Part shown: one piece after another, positions 33,556 to 45,805 of the stretch | How positions within the stretch are numbered: position 1 is the first letter of the stretch | Layout of the letters: each line of letters starts with the position of its first letter | Assembly: GCA_000442125.1 (NCBI GenBank) | Contig: KE546971.1 | Location: 1,738,583 to 1,802,582 of the forward strand | Source: Opeltia flavorubescens | Taxonomy: Eukaryota; Ascomycota; Lecanoromycetes; Teloschistales; Teloschistaceae | Direction of reading: 5' to 3' | Length of the DNA: 64,000 bases | Notes under the pieces: model-generated | Seen by the model: the letters and a program-made list of their open reading frames with translations, nothing else | Database searches by the model: none | What the model was told of the DNA's origin: nothing | Program-made: the position numbers and the translations under genes

Positions 33556-36294
33556 ATGCCTCGACCGAAGAAGCCTGGAGGGCCCGAACCCAAAACCCGC
33601 AGTCGGAATGGATGCTGGTAAAGCAATCACTCTGCCTGTGGGCATTGCCTGTCGCTGACGAGACTTAGGCCCTGCAAGAACAGGAAGATTAAGTGCGGAG
33701 AAGAGAAGCCGGCATGCCAGAACTGTGAAAGGGCTGGTGAGACTTGCGACTACAGCATCCGTCTCAACTGGGAAGGCCGCAACAAACGCAAAGCCGGCGG
33801 GACCACCCCCGAACCTGCCTTCATTGTCAATGCTCCACTCAAAAGTCCGACACCAGCACCCAGTCTTCACAGCGAACCAGGAGCAGCCACTACCCAGCGG
33901 CCTCAGCTCCGACATTCAGAAAGTCAGACCTCGAATCTTTCCTTGGAAAGCATTGAAGAGTACAAAAGGAAGCTTCAATTCACTCCCGATGAGACACCTC
34001 AGCAACCTCATGATGCCTCAGCAAGGTTGTCTTGGATAGACCCAGCCCTTACCGACCCTTCCGGTCAGGAGATCCTCTTCCAAGATACGCCCTACTTGCC
34101 TAAAAGCCCTGGCCGAGCTCCTACAGCAACGCAGAATGGTCGGAACACTACTGCTCAGGATCACTTCTCCACCCGTTACTTACCTAAGCCGCGCGATGCC
34201 GTTAACGCAGCATATCCTTCACCTAACTCCACCGTCGACAGCCCGCCAGCTACCCAGCTGTCAGGATCAAAGGCCCATGGTGGCTACGCCCGCAACCCAT
34301 CCAATACTCAGATGCCCCCTCCCTTCCAAACGCCCTTCTCATTTCAGGCGCAAAGCATGTCACGAAAAGCACAAGACGAAACGACAACGGCTGAGTCTGC
34401 GCGCAAGAGAATGCGCTTGAGTCCTGCACAAGACCCATCAGATAGCCTTCATCCCTTGCACTCACCTCAACTCTGCATGTTCAGCTCCGGAGGAAGTAGC
34501 GGATTGATAGCTAGCCAAACCAACAACCTTGGGAACAGTCCTTCCATTGGTACCATCGGCATGCCCCCTACGCCGGCCCCGTCATCGATTGCCTCGGAGG
34601 ATACTCATAATCGATCCATCAGCAGGCCCATTCAAGTACCGCAAGAGTCACTAGATCTTCGGAGACTGTCAGTCAAATCTCTACTGTCCGATGACTCCCC
34701 AGCCGATTCTGGCAACGAGACACCCTTCATGGCATCGACCGTCACTACCCCAACGTTTGAGTATGGGATCGATCGAGGATTCCCGGACTTGGATGTGCCA
34801 AAGAATAACGATGCCACTGCTCTCAGTGGTGTGAGCCCCTCGCTCACAAGATCAGACTCCTTCAACACGTCATTGGAGGGCTCCAACCAAGAGTACTTTC
34901 CCCTTGAATTCGGCTTCGGCCTTTACGGGAATAATAGCACACAAGATCAAGGAGGTTACTACGCCAATCCGGTCACCGTTACCATACCAAAAGGTCTCTT
35001 GCCCCTTCCAACTATCTTGCAAGAAAATCCAATGAACCTTTTGTACTTTCACCATTTCCTGAATCACACTGCTCGAATACTCGTTCCACATGACTGCTCT
35101 GCCAATCCTTTCAAGAATATTCTCCCCCAAATGGCTGTTCGCGACATCAACCTGATGCATCTTCTCCTTGCCTACAGTGCCGCTCATCGTGCACTACTAC
35201 TCAAACATCCCGAACCTGCCAATCGCATTGCATCCTGGGTCAAAGATGTCTTCCCAACCCTTCGCCGCGCTCTCGATGATCCGCATGGTCAGATATCGAC
35301 TTCCAATCTCGCCACCGCTATCATGCTCGCCTCCTTGGAGATCATCTCCCCTAACGCGTTCGAAGTGACCGTCCCCTGGCAGACACATCTCACTATTGCT
35401 CGACGTATGGTCCTCGCTCGTGGCGGTGCTGAGTCGGTCCATCGCAAAGACAAAGTTAGCTACTTCCTCAGCCGATGGTTTGCCTACCTCGATGTCCTTG
35501 GCTCCCTCTCCGGTGGTAACAATGACCGTCCCCTCTTCAGTGGCAGCTACTGGGCCAACGACGATTCGGACGATGACTTCCAGATCGATTGTCTCCTAGG
35601 ATTCACATCCCGCTGTGTTAGTATCCTTGCTCGCATCGCGGAACTGGCCCGCCAATGCGATAGCGAACGTATCGATCCTGACACCGGTACTATCGATGAA
35701 GCATGGGCCCCCAGCGAAGAAGTCGTGACCAAAGCCGAACGACTCCGCCTCGACCTCCAGGACGCGCGCATGCATCGCTACAAAGGCTGTCCGCACCGTC
35801 CCTCCACCCCCACCTCCCACCGAAAAGGTAGCGGCAAAGATGAAGCGGGCTGGGATCTCCTCGAAATGGTCGCCACGAATGAAGCTTTCCATTGGGCCGG
35901 GCTCGTGCATCTCAACCGCCGCATTTTGGGCAAGAAATCCGAGGACCTGGAAGTCCAGATCGCGGTCCGAGAGATTGTAGGCGCGTTGTTTAAGGTTAGG
36001 AAGGGAGGGACGGCGGAAGCGTGTTTGCTGTTTCCGATGTTTACGGCCGGGTGTGATGCGAAGGAGGAGGGGCAGAGGGAGGTTATTATGGAGAGGTTGA
36101 GGTGTGTGGAGGAGAGTGGGATGACGCAGGTGAGTTGTTTCTTTTTGTGATGGAAGTAGGATGAAGGGGCTTGAAAGATGTAGTACTGACGATGTTTTTG
36201 ATGATAGGTACATAAAGCGAGGACTTTGATTGAAAAGGTTTGGGAAACAGGAAGGCCTTGGGAGACTTTGGTTACGGGGGAGTTCTTCGGATAA
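33556..36294 (+). CDS. Zn2Cys6 fungal transcription factor (Fungal_trans_2 type)
   Basis: Three exons: 33556-33617, 33669-36129 and 36208-36294, giving 869 aa. The binuclear zinc cluster spans residues 20-47 with ligands C20, C23, C30, C37, C40 and C47 (spacing 2-6-6-2-6) and starts in exon 1; the first intron splits the codon between the first two cysteines (GC-WPC). The basic stretch KNRKIK follows the second Cys. Residues about 70-330 are disordered, Pro/Ser/Thr rich. From about residue 345 (LPTILQENPMNLLYFHHFLN) the helical regulatory domain begins, with HLLLAYSAAHRALLL and a C-terminal ARTLIEKVWETGRPWE, typical of the Fungal_trans_2 family. The last intron (GTGAGT donor, TACTGACG branch) is needed to reach the conserved ending GEFFG. 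Target genes are unknown. The convergent P450 and the next permease are possible targets by position only. Confidence 0.9.
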
Positions 36295-36631
36295 TTTCCA
36301 TGATTCATGCCTGGGTTATTGGTCTGAGAAGGGACATGACTGCACGACGTTCACGACATCGATATGGCTATGTGCTTGATGGGATTATGATCTCAGTGAT
36401 ATTTGCTAGCGATGTTTTTGGAGTTCGATACCCCGGGTTCGGTAATAATGAAGTCAGTGGATTTGCCCTGAGAGTTTCAGGTGACAAAAATGTTCTATCG
36501 AAGTGACTTTTCTACCGATCTATCTATTCCCGGTCTACAACATTCGATATTGCGCGAAACGAGATATCGATGCCCAAGACCCGTGAAATCGAATGCCCTG
36601 CGTCGCAAGGGAATCGATATCACAACCCCGT
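36295..36631. other. Short intergenic region between converging genes
   Basis: No gene seen; 3' flanks of the Zn2Cys6 regulator and the P450. Confidence 0.6.
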
Positions 36632-38549
36632 CTATATTGCCCCGAACCCTCTAATCCTCACCCTCAAACCCCCGGGTTTAGCACTAATACCCGTCACAAC
36701 CTTTATCCCATTGACCAAACCCCCTTTATCAGCAGTACCGCCACTACTACCATCCACCCCTCCCGCAAACCCCGTCTCAAAAGCCCCAACCCACGCAGCC
36801 ACAAGACACGCCAACTCCGCCCTCGCAAACGCCTGCCCAATACACGATCTCGGTCCTCCCAAAAACGTCAACATCGCATAAGGAGGATGAATCTTACTGG
36901 TCCCAGATGCAGCGAGCCAGCGTTCAGGGCGAAAGACGTGTGCGTCCTCGCCCCATAATTCTCTGCTTACGTTCACAGCCCACGGCGCAATGACGATGGT
37001 CGTGCCTTTTGGAATCCGGGTGTTGGAAATGGATGTCTCGCGAGCGGCAACGCGCATGGTGAGGGGTACGGGGGGGTAGAGGCGTAGGATCTCGGTGCAG
37101 AAGGCTTGGAGGTAGGTGCATTTGTCGATGTAGAATGCTTGGAATGCGTTATCTTTGCTCTTGTCATCTTGATTGTTGGTGAAGTGGTGTGCTGGTATAT
37201 GCGTTTGAATTTCTTCGCGGATGCGACTATGGATGGATGGGTTGCGACAGAGTTCGTAGAGGGACCAACTCATTGCTGCGGCGGTGGTTTCGTGGCCGGC
37301 GACGAGAAATGTCATGAGTTGATTTACGAGATCTTCTTCTGAGAAAGCTCTTGAGGCGATGGCGATGGAGAGGATGTCTTGGTTGGGGTTGGTACAGAAC
37401 GCAAGCTTTTCGGTTTTGGCCCGAATCATTTGACGGCAGATATCTTTGATAGTCTTGGATTCTCTTGCAAGCTCGCTGGTGAGTTCGATACTGACGAGAT
37501 CGACATAGTCAGTTGGAGGAAATGCTGCCTGATTGAACTTTGGGGGAAAGGAGTAGCCGATTGAGTAACTCACGGAAAGAATGACCAAAACCATGTCGGA
37601 AGGAAGAACCTCAAGAAACCCAGCATCTGCGACCAGCGATTAGGCGATAGTATCTTCCGGTATGTCTCAGCTATCGTGTTAGATGGATACTGTATGGTCT
37701 TGAAATCATGGCCAAAGGCCGCAAGCCCGATAATGTCAAGTGTCGCTCGGCTGACCCAATCGTCGACATTGATCTCCCCAATTTCGTCGTTTTGGATATA
37801 CCTCTTTAGAGAAGTGACTAGCTCTTGAGATTTGGCCCAGAAAGCCGGATGAAGGTTTTTGATGCGGCGATATGAAAATGCTGGGAGAAGACTTCTGCGC
37901 TGTCTCTGTATGCTAACAGTCAGAATTTTGGTCTATATGACCGGACAAAGATCATACCTTGTGCTCCTCGCCTTCAGCGAGTAACAGGCCGATTCCGAAG
38001 ATGTTGCCAAACCCCTTGGCGAATTGTGGCGGTTTGACAAAGTCATGAGCTCTGTGAACAAGCACTTCCGCCAGAGCTGTGGAACTGAATACCGCAATCC
38101 GCTCACTGTTGAAGAAATCGAGGTAGCGGATGAGGCCGTTGTGAGGGTTGTCATTGATCCATTGTCGCAGTGGTTGCCCTTGGGGTTCGCTGATGATGCG
38201 TGAGAAATGTCCCATCAGAAAGGAGCCGCCCTGCATGTGTTAGTAGCTGCTTAGGTATTCATATGGAGAAGTATGGAACCGTAGGGCCTGGAAGACGTCG
38301 CAGGGGGCTCAAGAATTTTGGGTAAACGATGCAGTGCCATGACACGAATGCTGATAGCAAAAAGAGTGCAAAAGTGATGATACACGATTGGTAAGACACA
38401 TCGTATGAGTAAATTGTTTGCAACATTGAAGGGAGTGAGTGAGTTGCGGCAACACGTAATGCTGGTAGGAGACATCTCATGGCAAAATAAAAGAACTTTT
38501 GGATACCTGAAATCCGAACCAGAGAAGGATGAAAGAGTAATGTGATCAT
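36632..38549 (-). CDS. Cytochrome P450 monooxygenase
   Basis: Four exons: 38549-38280, 38230-37958, 37905-37574 and 37490-36632, giving 577 aa. All P450 landmarks are present: a membrane anchor at about residues 55-75 followed by the proline hinge RRLPGP at 84-89; I-helix AGHETT at 356-361; K-helix ExxR (EILR) at 425-428; PERW at 480-483; and the heme loop FLGGPRSCIG at 501-510 with Cys508 as iron ligand. It binds the ER membrane and needs a P450 reductase. Family number and substrate are not readable by eye. The first donor (GTTCCA) is weak, but the splice gives the expected PGPTGGSFLMGHF junction. The first about 40 residues are longer than usual, so a later start is possible. It converges on the Zn2Cys6 regulator and lies downstream of the permease on the same strand. 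Confidence 0.9.
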
Positions 38550-39604
38550 CCCATAGCCTGGTGGATGGTGGATTTAAACCAAAGGAACATGGTATGTGTC
38601 GAGGCAGCGGATGACAGTAGGTGGAAGTGGGATAGATAGCTGAACAATTGTGATGTACCGCCTGAAGCTACAATTGCAAGTAGTGAAGAAATGACTAATA
38701 CCGTCCACAATGAACAACATATGGCATCGTTCGCGCCATTGGTTCTCGTTGATAGATTGATACAGATGCCATGCCCAATGCAGGGGAGACTGGAACGCAG
38801 GACTAGCATTAAGAAGATAATTAAGATCATTTGGACAAATTGTAGATTGCTATAGCTGAGGGGCAACACAATACAGGATTCTTCAGGTGATACCGCAGCA
38901 TCCTGCAAAGTGTCTTCTAGCTCTATCCAGATTGTAAAAGTGGCGATACATTTGAAGGTAAGATGCTGTAGCTTCCCGTGACGATAATCCTGACGATTCT
39001 CACACAAAATAAGGATCAGATCCTGTATCTAATGGGCACATGACTGCCACATGGTCCATCGAACCAAATCTCTCATTGTTGAATATCTTGCAAAGCTTAG
39101 GCGAAAAGCTGAACGAATACCAATCATTATTGCACGACGTCGTTGCTTAGAAATCGCGCTTGTAGATTGCCAAATTTGGAAGGATCATCAGACAAGGCAG
39201 GTGCTGCCGAGAAAATATGCGTAGCAGTCACATCTTCAAATAAGGGCCTAGATAATTGAACATATGGAGGATGCAGAATGAGAACATCTAAAATAATTTG
39301 CTTCAATCGCTTTAGGTTTATTCCCTCCTTCAAAAATGGAGTATTCTATACAGCTGGGTACATAGAAGCATTGATCGTTTTCTCTATTGGCCATTGTGAA
39401 ATTTTTCTACTCAGATTTACGGAGGGGAAATATCAGTCAAAATTAGGGTGGGCAACATGTCCAGATGGGTACAAGACCAACTGCAACAGATAAGACAGCA
39501 GGTGATCACCGATGACAATTAAGAGCACACCGAAGGCTTTGAGGGAGCTCGTAATGAGGACGTATATGTCACGGAGATATTATCAACAACTTTCTCCTCT
39601 TCTA
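38550..39604. other. Intergenic region upstream of the P450
   Basis: No convincing gene in about 1 kb. A 153-codon minus-strand ORF (39007-38546) has mixed composition without domains. The region contains the P450 promoter and the permease 3' flank. Confidence 0.5.
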
Positions 39605-41246
39605 TCAAAGGGTGTAGATGAAGTTTGGCCTAAACATTTCGTGAGCAGTGGATCGACAGAGTAATTCATTACCGAGGACGTACCTGATATCTCCCAGTGC
39701 TTCAATCTCCTTTTCCGCCTTGCCAATAGTCAAATGATCCAATGCACCCGCCCGTCTTTTGGCATTCTCTCGCCTGAGGAGCACATACTGAAGCGCGCTT
39801 CCACCTAATAGGAACAGGGTAAGATAGGCAAACACTATCCCATGTCCGGTGCGATACTTTGGCTTTTCATTGCTTCGGTAGATATTACTGCTCACTATGC
39901 CATTGAGGTTGCCCCACCCAATGACAAAACCGAGCGTGACTCCACGCTTATATACCCCTTCCGTATTGTTACTCACCCACGTGATGGTATTGGCAATACA
40001 TGGATAGATGCCCAAGGCGCCTAGGAAGGTGCCCGCATATTGCACGCCTGGAGACGAGCCACCGAGTAGCATGGCGAATCCAATTAGACCAAAGACAGAA
40101 ACCCCCATATTGCATAGCCCTCGTTGATGTGTGCGATCAGCAATGTAGCCAATGGTGATAGTCAAGATGGCGGCAGCCGCATACGGTGGGACAGATAAAA
40201 GCTGAGCGCGTGTGCTGGTGTATCCTAGGCCATTGATGATGGTTGGTAGGAACAGCGAGAAAGCGTAGAGAGGACCATCACAGCCCATGTAAATGACGGC
40301 ATAGAGATATGTCTTCCAATCCTTGACCGAGGCCCAGAAATATGACATGCGGAACTCCTCGTGCTCAGCCGATGACTGTTGGTCTGCCTTGAGCCGTCGA
40401 ATGACGCGTTGACGATCAACGTCGGAAAGAAAGGTAGCCTCATCGGGGAAATCGAATACCATCCAGAAGGAGGCGATCCCTATCAGTATTGTCGCCAAAC
40501 CCTCAAGGATGAAGATCCAGGACCAGCCGCGCTTGCCGCCTATTCCATCCATATTCTCAATGGCAGCTGCCAACAGGCCACCAAATGAACCCGACACGGC
40601 AGCTGCGGAGAAGAAGATGGCAGCACGGATACCGAACTCGTCGCGCCTGTACCAACAGGAGAGGTAGTAATTGATGCCCGGGAAAAGACCAGCTTCAGCT
40701 AATCCGAGGAAGAAACGCGCTGCCATTAAACCTTGAAAATTGTGTACTAGGCCCATGGTGGTCATGCAAATGCCCCAGAGAAGCATGATGGCGGGGATGA
40801 AGACGCTGGGTCGAAGGCGTTTGAGCAAGACATTGGTCAGAGGTTCGGCTCCCGCGTACGAGACGAAGAAGACGGACAAGGCAGCGTTATACTGGCCGGG
40901 AGTAATATGAAGGCTCTTCTCAAGCCCGGCAAGTCGGGCATTGCCAATGTTTGTCCGGTCGAGGAAACTGATCAGATAAAGCAGGCAGAGCCATGGAATC
41001 AGGCGAATATCCAACTTCCACAGTAGTCGCCTATCCTGCGCCGAGTCAGTAAACGTTCGCGCACGTTGTTTGTGCAACACATACAATCTTGGCCTTTTCC
41101 TCATCGCTCAATTCAGCATCCGGATCTGGTGGCAGGTTGCTCCGATCCAAGCCACCGGGATGTACGCCAACATCCTTCTCGTCGTGCTTCTCGTCGTCAT
41201 AGGGAGAGTTGCCGCTATCGCTGTCGCGCTTTTGGGGGAGGCTCAT
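39605..41246 (-). CDS. MFS anion/cation symporter, Dal5-type permease
   Basis: Three exons: 41246-41085, 41035-39684 and 39629-39605, giving 512 aa from ATG 41246. Twelve membrane helices are expected. Family motifs: LLYLISFLDRTNIGNARLAG in the first helix, RFFLGLAEAGLFPGINYYLS, FFSAAAVSGSFGGLLA, and a late NIYRSNEKPKYRTGHG, all typical of the allantoate/nicotinate/pantothenate (ACS) family. The N-terminus (about 50 aa, charged) is cytosolic. The last intron (39683-39630, GTACGT donor) is exactly 54 nt and has no stop, so retention would insert 18 residues. The spliced form ends in IRPNFIYTL, close to the ending common in this family, so I favour splicing. The substrate, probably a small carboxylate or vitamin-like anion, cannot be read from sequence. 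Confidence 0.92.
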
Positions 41247-42017
41247 GACGGCGGCCTCGGAGGGAAGGTGTGAGGTGAGGATATGGTCGGGAGGCACGAA
41301 AATGACTGAGAGGGGGGAGAGCGGGCAGCCGGCGACGGATTGGTTGCCATACTTAAGACTCGATAGCTTATGCAGAATAGATCAAAGACGACTGGCTGAT
41401 GGGACGGGAGGGTGCAAGAACCTCGCTTCCCCACATGTAATTGGTAGGATTTAGGCACTCCCCGCCTTTGCTTGGCAACTGGGGAAATGGAGCTCGCGGA
41501 CTCCACGGATACCCACCTTTCCAGGGTAGGGAGGTTTCCGTGCCGCTTCGGTAGTCATATGCGGTGGTTGATGGTGATGATAGTGACGGTTATGATGACG
41601 GCAAGCTTCGCAAAGTGCCGACGGAGAAAAGGAGGACTAATTGCATCGGCCAAGGAATAAGCACTTACAAGCGTCGTTTCTGACAGCCAATCAACGCAAT
41701 GCATGCCGCAGGGTACGAGTTCGCAGTGAGCGCTTCGCGTAATGTTGTCTCCAGGACATATGTATTATTAAATATTCATACTTAATGAACATACAGGCAT
41801 ATCTTCTGCTTACAATATACATGCCACACTGATGATGTACCAAAATCCACTCAATCTTCGTAGCGAAGATTAGCTCAAGAACGGCTCATGTTGGAACTTG
41901 GTCAAGCTTTACTCCCAGTCGCCCACTCTATCGTACCCATAACTCTTTAGAATTTTAAAATATGAATCTTCTTTCAACGGAATTCTCATCGGAATCTTGC
42001 GTAACACGCCGATCTTG
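41247..42017. other. Intergenic region upstream of the Dal5-type permease
   Basis: No gene seen. Contains the permease promoter and the 3' flank of the next minus-strand gene; an AT-rich stretch lies at about 41760-41830. Confidence 0.55.
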
Positions 42018-43967
42018 TCAAGTGCGCTCAATTGTGCGTTCGTAGCTAGCATGACCAGGAAACCCTGGTGCGTCAAACGGCGTATAGTTGCTTGAATAAG
42101 GCAAAGACTGTCGTAAATGAGCATTGGGATTGAGTGGGTTGAGTGAGACCCGATATACTGGAGGTGTTGACAAGCCAGCAAAAGCCATCTCCGCTGGCAG
42201 CGTAAATGATACCTGAGTCTTTTGATCCGCTCTGGCTATGGTGTATCGGTGATTGGAACTTCCCCGAGCTCTCGAGTTTGGCCTTTCGTAGCTTGAATTG
42301 GCATAATTCCAATCAGGTAGAACATTCTCTTTATCATGTTCAGCAGCCGAGTATCTTGCTGGCCGATCATCCTTCGAGTGGATCTTTGACGCTTTCGTCA
42401 AGGCGTTTGATGTGCTCAGCGGTAACCTTGTGGACCTAACTTTAGATTTACTGGTAGATCTGGCAGCGCTTTCATCAACCCAGGCTTTACTGGTGTAGCC
42501 TTGGCTGCCAGTTCTGTTCCTTTTTGAAGTGGATCGCAAAGGGTTGTACATAGGCTTGATTGGATCACGAGCCTGGCTTGAACTTTCGACCTCTTCACGT
42601 GAAGGGACTGGGTTCAACCGCGCAAAATTTAGAAACGGATCACCCGTGTTTAGGAGCCAGCCACCTTCCTCAGCTTCTGTTCGGGCACCGGTTGATGTAA
42701 GACCAAAAACTCCGGGGTCTCTATCACCCTCAGCACCGAATTCGTCTGACCGTTCGATGGTCTGAGATATAGACGTTTCTCGTTTCACTGCGTGAGACGC
42801 TTCATGCACTGGAGCTCGCGAACTCTTTTTTAACTTACCGAGTTTCTCATTCATGGCTCCTTCTTTTACCTTTGACTTTCTCCCACGTCGACGCTTCGGT
42901 GGAGGTGGCGGTGGAGTATCTTCCTTCGGCGGGGTGCTCTGGACATCGCCTGTGATGAAACGACACAATTTTAGTGACCCATCAGGCCAGTAAATGTATT
43001 CATTACACTCTATCTCGAGAGAATCCTGTTCGATCTGCGCAATGAGTGAATCATTTTTCCGTTGGTTTCGTTTTCTTTGAGCATCCACGCTTGCTGAATC
43101 AAAAAGCGCCATTCCTGGATAGCAGATACCCTTCAATTCTGGTGTTTTCGGAACAAAATCCTCTTCCCCTGGTGTCTCATCCTCCTTGTTGCCCTGGACT
43201 CGTCTTGGTCGACCTCTAGGGGCAGGGCGTAGTGATGGTAGTTCAGCTCCATACCGAGTCGATGAAGGTTGGGATTCGATTATTGGTGGTTCCGGGTACG
43301 AAAGGCTGAAGGGACTTCGACCTTGGAGATATCGTTGATCACTCTCGGTATCTGATTCGACTTTCGGCCCTTCTGGAGCAGCTGTTGTAGAGGCAGCGAG
43401 CATCTGGTCATGAAATGCTGTTGGCACGACAGACTTCGAGTTTGATGGTTGGAATGTATGCATCCGTGGAATAGGAGCACGGTATACCGAGGTAATATCC
43501 AGACCAGGCGAGCTTAGAGAAGGTGATTGTCTCAAAGTAGCCGCGCCGTGGGCGGGGGCTGATGAAGCCTCTGATAGCCGTGGATCAATGGCGTTGTCTG
43601 GTACTGTCTCATATGGAAACTGATCAGGTCTGGGTGCAATGACCTTCTTGTTGGCCGATGTAGAAAGCTTCGAAGGCTTCGGAAATGCTGACCCCGGCCT
43701 ATTGCTGGCTCTTGTTGTGCCATTGGATCTCTTAGAATCTTTAAGTATCATGCGCTGTGACAACAGCTTCTCGATTTGGTTGTCAGTGTACCACCGATCG
43801 TAGATGTCCAATTGATTACGGGCTGTTGCATCCTGACCGCCGCGGACTTGAGCCTTGAAATAGTGTGACAAATGCCCTTTTGATCCGACGTGAGTGAGGA
43901 GATGAGATATGTCGCTGAAAACAGGCTGCTTGGGGCAAATATTGCAGTGGAGAGGAATTGAAGCCAT
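42018..43967 (-). CDS. Unknown protein with N-terminal C2H2-like zinc finger
   Basis: Single exon, 649 aa from ATG 43967. The open frame extends 32 codons further up, but the ATG right before the zinc finger is the natural start. Residues 8-26 hold a C-x2-C and H-x3-H arrangement (C8, C11, H22, H26; HCNICPKQPVFSD, HLLTH), followed by a conserved-looking helix (KGHLSHYFKAQVRG, then YDRWYTDNQIEKLLSQRM). A second ordered patch is at about residues 305-370 (LKGICYPGMALFDSA; IECNEYIYWPDGSLKLCRF). Between and after these, the protein is disordered, Ser/Pro/Lys rich, with the AT-hook-like PPPKRRRGRKSK that suggests DNA binding or nuclear import. I recognise no named family. A nuclear DNA- or RNA-binding role is a reasonable inference. 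Confidence 0.8.
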   Translation of the reverse strand: MASIPLHCNICPKQPVFSDISHLLTHVGSKGHLSHYFKAQVRGGQDATARNQLDIYDRWYTDNQIEKLLSQRMILKDSKRSNGTTRASNRPGSAFPKPSKLSTSANKKVIAPRPDQFPYETVPDNAIDPRLSEASSAPAHGAATLRQSPSLSSPGLDITSVYRAPIPRMHTFQPSNSKSVVPTAFHDQMLAASTTAAPEGPKVESDTESDQRYLQGRSPFSLSYPEPPIIESQPSSTRYGAELPSLRPAPRGRPRRVQGNKEDETPGEEDFVPKTPELKGICYPGMALFDSASVDAQRKRNQRKNDSLIAQIEQDSLEIECNEYIYWPDGSLKLCRFITGDVQSTPPKEDTPPPPPPKRRRGRKSKVKEGAMNEKLGKLKKSSRAPVHEASHAVKRETSISQTIERSDEFGAEGDRDPGVFGLTSTGARTEAEEGGWLLNTGDPFLNFARLNPVPSREEVESSSQARDPIKPMYNPLRSTSKRNRTGSQGYTSKAWVDESAARSTSKSKVRSTRLPLSTSNALTKASKIHSKDDRPARYSAAEHDKENVLPDWNYANSSYERPNSRARGSSNHRYTIARADQKTQVSFTLPAEMAFAGLSTPPVYRVSLNPLNPNAHLRQSLPYSSNYTPFDAPGFPGHASYERTIERT

Positions 43968-44585
43968 GGTAGCAATTGACTTTACAAGCAAATCATGTGC
44001 AATAAGGAAGCGATGATGAAGCAGACGGAAGTGCTTCCTGCTCAAGCACAGCGTGTTATGCACTTCCCTTGATGACAGCCATAAACCTAAGGTATTGTTG
44101 ATTTTGTCTGGAGAATGGGAAGGTGAAAGGGTGCTTAAGACGAAAGGTCAAGCAAAAGTGAGTGGGTAAATATCAAGATGCTGATTCGGCAGGCGCGACT
44201 ACCAATATTCGCAGGGAAAGCACATATATGATAATATCTGACATGCTAGGACATTTGGGGGTAGCGCATCTAGTTCTATGAAAGGAATAGAAGCGAGTAT
44301 TTTACCGATTTCAGACTGAAAGAATTACATGCTATGCCACTACAAATACTTGCATGTTACATCTTTGCTTATGTTTTCTGCCGCTTTGAGCTGAACAGAC
44401 ACGGACATGAGCCTGGTGACTTCAGTGTTGCAGCGAAATCTTTTCAAATCTTTTCTCTACTCGAGCCTTGTATCCCAAATCCACATGTGATACGGCGAAG
44501 CGGGCTATTAGATGGCAGGAGAATCGACGGATGGTACGCTGATGTAAATTTCGAGATCACAGTGATTGCATAGTCAAGATATATC
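43968..44585. other. Intergenic region between C2H2-like gene and Bet2 gene
   Basis: No gene seen. Holds the promoter of the C2H2-like gene and the 3' flank of the prenyltransferase. Confidence 0.55.
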
Positions 44586-45805
44586 CTACCTGTCTAGCGT
44601 TCTATCGACGATACTCTTCGGCATGCAGCTGCAAGATGAGACATTAGCTCAATGATCAAAATTTCTGAGAAAGGGCGGACAGACTACACCGGATCGATTG
44701 GCTCGATACCGCCAAAGCCAATCAAGCTGAGACCTGCAATGCCAAAGACAGTATGGAAAACATCGACCATATCCCCTGGTCTGTCAGCCAAGCCACCTAA
44801 TTCACGATCCTTGAGCTGTTAGAAAAGGCATTGAGAGTGGGATACTTAGTGTACCTGGCATTGCAAGATAAAATTTGCTAATCTTTCTTTGTCGATCCAA
44901 TGCAACTTGCCAATTATGGCTAAGCTACTTCCTACCCACCAACTGTAGCAGACATCTTGAAGTTTTTCTGGCCGACCGTTCAAGCCACCATCTTCACATT
45001 GACGCTCACTCAACCATTGGCCTAGGCGGTCTCGATCAACGAGATCTAGGCGATTTGCAATGGATAAGGCTCCGACGCAGACGTAGATTTGTCCCGCGTG
45101 AGATTCCGCGCCTGGACTCAAACCGTAGCCACCATCAAAATTGGCGCATGCTTGGATGTAGGAGATGGCTTTGGATATATCAATCAAATGGAGGAGCCGG
45201 AGTAAGGAAAGGGCATTCAAGGCCCCGAAGAGAAACCGGGTATCGGTTTCCCCCCATTCGTCGCCAGCAAATGACCCATCCAAATGTTGTAACTGAGAGA
45301 TATCTTTATAGCAGTAAGCAATCTAGCCTCTCCCATCCAGGGAAAAGATTTTTCATACATGTGCCTACCCTTTGTCGTCCGCCCTTGCCACGCTTGTCCA
45401 AATCGTCCAGAGCATCAATGGTCACTAGTATCTGAATGGCGCTGACTGTGTACAGCATATGTGCATCATGACCGGGAGCCGCTCCAAAACCACCATTTGT
45501 GTGCTGACAGGATAAAACAAAGTCGATAGTATCCTGTCGAGGAAGTGCGTGTGGGTGCCCGAGTAAATGGAGGGCCGTCAAGCCCCAATAGACGCCGTTC
45601 AAGCGGAGATGTTCGGTCAACCAGTATTCCAGCTCGTCTTTCCGCTATTAGTCTGTGAGTTCTGCTGAGGATGACTCAAAACATTGCTACACACTTTGTC
45701 GAGACTCTGGATGTACTGGACGTGTTTATCAATCACTAGCTGAAGCTCTTCTGGAAGCTCGCTGCCAAAAGCCTGAGCTCTACCAGGTCCGGATACCAGC
45801 GACAT
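44586..45805 (-). CDS. BET2: Rab geranylgeranyltransferase (type II) beta subunit
   Basis: Five exons: 45805-45695, 45644-45359, 45303-44855, 44809-44685 and 44628-44586, giving 337 aa. The beta subunit of RabGGTase adds geranylgeranyl groups to C-terminal cysteines of Rab GTPases, with Bet4-type alpha subunit and Rab escort protein, in the cytosol. Prenyltransferase repeats are clear: [20 protein letters not shown], then [56 protein letters not shown] and [17 protein letters not shown]. The last two hold the zinc ligands (Asp and Cys of the DVCYSWW region, and His of the FHT motif). The last two exons were placed by family ending: DPVYCMPKSI is reached only with a GTCTGT donor at 44684. An acceptor six bases earlier for exon 4 would add Leu-Lys. 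Confidence 0.92.

Noticed and set aside
38546-39007. 153-codon minus-strand open frame upstream of the P450
   Set aside because: Irregular composition, no motif, and ends at the P450 start; more likely promoter/UTR.
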